Assembly (NCBI GenBank): GCA_017414505.1
Contig: JAFQLQ010000046.1
Span: 1-34,107, forward strand
From: Clostridia bacterium
GTDB taxonomy: Bacteria > Bacillota > Clostridia > UMGS1840 > HGM11507
DNA length: 34,107 bases
Direction of reading: 5' to 3'
Shown: piece after piece, positions 31,922-34,107 of the stretch
Numbering within the stretch: the first letter of the stretch is position 1
Layout of the letters: the number at the start of each line of letters is the position of its first letter
Notes under the pieces: model-generated
Database searches by the model: none
What the model saw: the letters and a program-made list of their open reading frames with translations, nothing else
What the model was told of the DNA's origin: nothing
Made by a program: the position numbers and the translations under genes

Positions 31922-32305
31922 ATGAAAGACAAATTTATTAAAAACGGCATTGAGTATGTAAGACAAGGAGATTATTACATACCAAATTTAACAGTACCCG
32001 ATGAAACGGAATACCAAATCGGAAAGTACGGAAGTTTAAGAAGAACATTTTTGAAAGAACATCATAATTGGCTTTATTCGACACTGCTTATGCAAGGTAC
32101 ATTGTTAAAGCACCTTGCAGAGATAGACGAAACCTGTCATAGTACCCTAAATGATATGATGTCAAAAATGGCAGAGCAAGAAGGTGTTACGGAACAGCTA
32201 AAAGCAACCGACCAAATGGCTTGGGTACAGAAAATGAACTCAATCAAGCACAGAGCAGAAGAATTTATACTCTTGGAATATGTATATGTAATGGAGGGTG
32301 CGTAA
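31922..32305 (+). CDS. tnpV: TnpV family transposon-encoded protein
   Basis: A 127-residue protein matching the TnpV family, which is carried by mobile elements of Clostridia. Its exact role in transposition is not established. Recognisable are the opening NGIEYVRQGDYYIPNL, the segment IGKYGSLRRTFLKEH, and the conserved LKATDQMAWVQKMNSIKHRAEE near the C-terminus. AGGAGG (31904-31909) lies 12 nt before ATG 31922; a TTG at 31895 precedes that site and is less likely. The next gene overlaps the stop by 1 nt. This gene marks the segment from about 31750 rightwards as mobile-element DNA. No integrase, transposase or relaxase is inside the window. Confidence 0.88.
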   Translation: MKDKFIKNGIEYVRQGDYYIPNLTVPDETEYQIGKYGSLRRTFLKEHHNWLYSTLLMQGTLLKHLAEIDETCHSTLNDMMSKMAEQEGVTEQLKATDQMAWVQKMNSIKHRAEEFILLEYVYVMEGA

Positions 32306-32610
32306 TGAATTTTATTGAAGAATTGTATTACGGGAATATAAATCCCAATGAGAAACGCTACAGAAAAGCTACACCCTATGACAAAGCATTAAGCATATTT
32401 ACCGCTAACGAGGACAAACTGAAAGAATCATTATCCGGCGAACACTTGAAATTATTTAATGAGCTTGTAAATGCAAGTGATGAAATAAGTGCTACAAGCG
32501 GAGTTGAAAATTTCAAAATTGGTTTTAGACTTGGTGTGAAAATGATGTGCGACAGTTTATTATTTGAGGAAAACAAAGTATTCAAAGATGTTTTGAAAGA
32601 GAGGTTTTAA
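32305..32610 (+). CDS. DUF6809 family protein
   Basis: A 101-residue protein starting FIEELYYGNINPNEKR, which is the hallmark of DUF6809, a family common in clostridial mobile elements and phages. The second half (ENFKIGFRLGVKMMCDSL) is also typical. Function is unknown. The start codon overlaps the TnpV stop (TAATG), so the two are translationally coupled. The next gene starts only 3 nt after its stop. It is predicted soluble, with no signal peptide. Confidence 0.78.
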   Translation: MNFIEELYYGNINPNEKRYRKATPYDKALSIFTANEDKLKESLSGEHLKLFNELVNASDEISATSGVENFKIGFRLGVKMMCDSLLFEENKVFKDVLKERF

Positions 32611-32613
32611 CTT

Positions 32614-33177
32614 ATGAAAAAGACGATTATATGTTTAATTACATTGGCAATGCTCACAAGTGCAGTTACGGTAAATGCTGCTCCCGTTCCGAGAGAATCA
32701 GCACCCTGTAATGCAACGGAACACCAAATCACAGTTGCAGAAAGTTTTATCAGTGGAGTTTTGGACGAGGTTAAAAATGGTATGGGATTTGCAGAAGCGA
32801 AAGCTAAATCAAACCGCATATTCTTCAATGCTTGGCTTAACGGACAGACAAGCGGTTACAGCTACGGAGAACTTACAGCTATTGCAAATAACGCAATATT
32901 CCAATATAGAGATATGTATTTAAGACCTAATTTCTACATAGAAAACGGGGAAAAAGTCAGAGCTATAATTGCAGAGGTTATCATGCAGTATGCAAACAGC
33001 GAGATTGATTATGCAAAAGCTGAATTTGATGCAAGAGTAAAAATATATCAATCTGTCAATCCTGCATTTAACCCCGATGAAGAATTTGCAAAAGATACTT
33101 GCTACCGTGATATTCCGTCAGTTGATAATAGCTTATTCACCATAGCAAGAAAGCTAATTTTAGAGTCAAAAAGATAA
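32614..33177 (+). CDS. Unknown secreted protein
   Basis: A 187-residue protein with a clear signal peptide: KK at the start, a hydrophobic core (ICLITLAMLTSAVTV) and a likely cleavage after NAA. The mature part is mostly helical, with no domain I recognise. Only two cysteines are visible in the mature chain (one near the N-terminus in SAPCNA, one near the end in DTCYRD), so one disulphide is possible. There is no lipobox or membrane anchor. It starts 3 nt after the DUF6809 stop with a GAGAGG site inside that gene, so it is probably the third gene of the TnpV operon. Confidence 0.6.
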   Translation: MKKTIICLITLAMLTSAVTVNAAPVPRESAPCNATEHQITVAESFISGVLDEVKNGMGFAEAKAKSNRIFFNAWLNGQTSGYSYGELTAIANNAIFQYRDMYLRPNFYIENGEKVRAIIAEVIMQYANSEIDYAKAEFDARVKIYQSVNPAFNPDEEFAKDTCYRDIPSVDNSLFTIARKLILESKR

Positions 33178-33192
33178 TGAAAACAACCAAAA

Positions 33193-33220
33193 AGGCTCTT
33201 GCTTTTACAGGCGAGAGCCT
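33193..33220. terminator. Hairpin after the secreted-protein gene
   Basis: A 10-bp stem with one G-U pair (33193-33202 with 33211-33220) and an 8-nt loop. The T-run is better on the minus strand (A5 before the hairpin), while the plus strand continues AAAAATTTAT, so plus-strand termination may be weak. Confidence 0.5.
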
Positions 33221-33259
33221 AAAAATTTATAATTTTATTTTAAAAATTACACGAAACTA

Positions 33260-33288
33260 TTGATTTTTAAATGGTTTTGTGATAAAAT
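33260..33288 (+). promoter_or_regulatory. Promoter of the AbiE operon
   Basis: TTGATT at 33260-33265, a 17-nt spacer and TAAAAT at 33283-33288, with TGA just before it (extended -10). ATAAAATTA (33282-33290) is an inverted copy of TAATTTTAT (33230-33238), so the promoter could be flanked by autoregulatory sites; the region is AT-rich and this may be chance. Confidence 0.6.
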
Positions 33289-33312
33289 TAAAACAGAAAT
33301 GAGGTGTGATGA

Positions 33313-34077
33313 ATGAAAAACTATGAAACGATTGTAGAACTTGGCTGTTTTTCTCTTGGGGAGCTTGCCGAAAAATTGGGCTGCTGCATACCAACTGCAA
33401 CAACATTGATACAAAAATATTTGAAAAATGGATATATAGAGCGTGTACGCCGTGATTTGTATGTTGCAATCAGCATTGAAACAAAGCAGCCTGTATTATC
33501 AAGGTATCAAATAGGTAGTCGGTTAGCTGTAGATGCCTATTTATCACACCATAGTGCATTTGAGGTTTACGGATATGCAAATCAAGTTTTTTATGAGGTA
33601 TATGTTGCAACAGAAACACGATTTACAGATTTTGTTTATAACGGCATAGTATATCACCGTACCGCACCTAAAGTAAATGCAGATATAAATAATATAAATG
33701 GTGTAAAAGCATCATCTGTTGAGCAAACCGTTGTTGATAGTATTTGTGATATGGAAAAAATCGGTGGACTTGAAGAAACAATCCGTTCTATTCTTCTTAT
33801 CCCATCTTTAAATGCAGATAAATTACTTGAATCATTAAAAAATACCAACAACGGATTTGTATATCAAAAATGCGGATATATATTAGAGGGGCTTAACGAT
33901 TCTCTGCAGTTGCCGGATAGTTTTTTTGCAGAGTGCGAAAAGCATATTTCAAACGCAAAACGCTACTTGACAAAAGACCACACAGGCTATATACGACATA
34001 AAAAATGGAAGCTGTTTGCTCCCGAAAACATAAAAAGTATTATAGACAAAGGAGTGAGCGACTATGATACAATTTGA
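33313..34077 (+). CDS. abiEi: AbiEi-type antitoxin/transcriptional regulator
   Basis: A 254-residue protein matching AbiEi, the antitoxin of type IV AbiE systems that abort phage infection. Residues about 1-55 are a winged helix (CFSLGELAEKLGCCIPTATT, then LIQKYLKNGYIERVRRDLYV). The rest is the AbiEi C-terminal domain, including HHSAFEVYGYANQVFYEVYV, the segment GVKASSVEQTVVDSI and the end YIRHKKWKLFAPENI. In AbiE systems the antitoxin represses its own operon by binding inverted repeats and counters the nucleotidyltransferase toxin. GAGGTG is 6 nt before the ATG. The toxin ORF starts 14 nt before this gene ends. Confidence 0.9.
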   Translation: MKNYETIVELGCFSLGELAEKLGCCIPTATTLIQKYLKNGYIERVRRDLYVAISIETKQPVLSRYQIGSRLAVDAYLSHHSAFEVYGYANQVFYEVYVATETRFTDFVYNGIVYHRTAPKVNADINNINGVKASSVEQTVVDSICDMEKIGGLEETIRSILLIPSLNADKLLESLKNTNNGFVYQKCGYILEGLNDSLQLPDSFFAECEKHISNAKRYLTKDHTGYIRHKKWKLFAPENIKSIIDKGVSDYDTI

Positions 34078-34107
34078 TAAGAATACCATAGGCAGACAAG
34101 CAAAGGA
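34064..34107 (+). CDS. abiEii: AbiEii-type toxin, N-terminal fragment (runs off the window)
   Basis: An ATG at 34064 opens a frame that reaches the window end: MIQFDKNTIGRQAK plus one partial codon. It overlaps the antitoxin by 14 nt, and AAAGGAGTGA (34048-34057) sits 6 nt upstream. AbiEii/AbiGii toxins are predicted nucleotidyltransferases, and a start of this kind (IGRQAK) is common among them. The toxin's catalytic domain lies outside the window, so the call depends on the antitoxin and this overlap. Confidence 0.7.
   Translation, partial: MIQFDKNTIGRQAK

Overview
The window looks like a chromosomal segment of a low-GC, anaerobic, endospore-forming Clostridia-type bacterium, probably a gut or rumen relative. 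The reasons are a full-length pyruvate:ferredoxin oxidoreductase, the sporulation genes yabP and yabQ next to divIC, a SpoIIQ-like and a BofC-like protein, RNase J, copper-amine-oxidase-type stalk domains on secreted proteins, and strong AGGAGG ribosome binding sites with TTGACA/TATAAT promoters.

Layout. 1-62: the first codons of an IS1182-like transposase running off the left edge. 158-3550: a LacI-type repressor divergent from a two-gene sugar operon (fucose/arabinose isomerase-like protein, and a tagatose/psicose 3-epimerase-type enzyme), with a 20-bp operator over the operon's -10 box. 3636-4352: a catalytically dead LytM protein resembling SpoIIQ. 4542-8045: PFOR. 8220-11053: a GH127 beta-L-arabinofuranosidase divergent from an AraC-type regulator, followed by a palindrome-rich spacer. 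11452-11633: tRNA-fMet and tRNA-Leu(UAA), minus strand. 11727-13467: BofC-like, yabP, yabQ and divIC, minus strand. 13606-15897: a class A penicillin-binding protein. 15986-22343: a secreted beta-propeller protein, RNase J, and a ManC/phosphomannomutase-like fusion whose catalytic motifs are gone. 22483-27468: a CBS-domain protein, a DJ-1 protein, a divergent MetRS-like class I synthetase, and GluRS. 27604-28921: YdcF-like protein, an unknown protein and a 23-residue membrane peptide. 29050-30147: a small Xre regulator divergent from a secreted stalk/NPCBM-like protein. 30291-31649: a MATE exporter. 31750-34107: a mobile-element segment with TnpV, a DUF6809 protein, an unknown secreted protein and an AbiE toxin-antitoxin pair whose toxin is cut by the window end.

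How the parts fit. The left third is carbohydrate use (isomerase, epimerase, arabinofuranosidase, two local regulators) feeding pyruvate metabolism through PFOR. The middle is housekeeping: envelope synthesis, division and sporulation, RNA decay and tRNA charging. The right end is accessory DNA. The items most worth following are the MetRS paralog with a rewritten amino-acid pocket, the ManC/PMM pseudoenzyme, the Xre/stalk divergon with an array of operator half-sites, and the TnpV-AbiE island. No CRISPR array, rRNA or prophage structural gene was seen.
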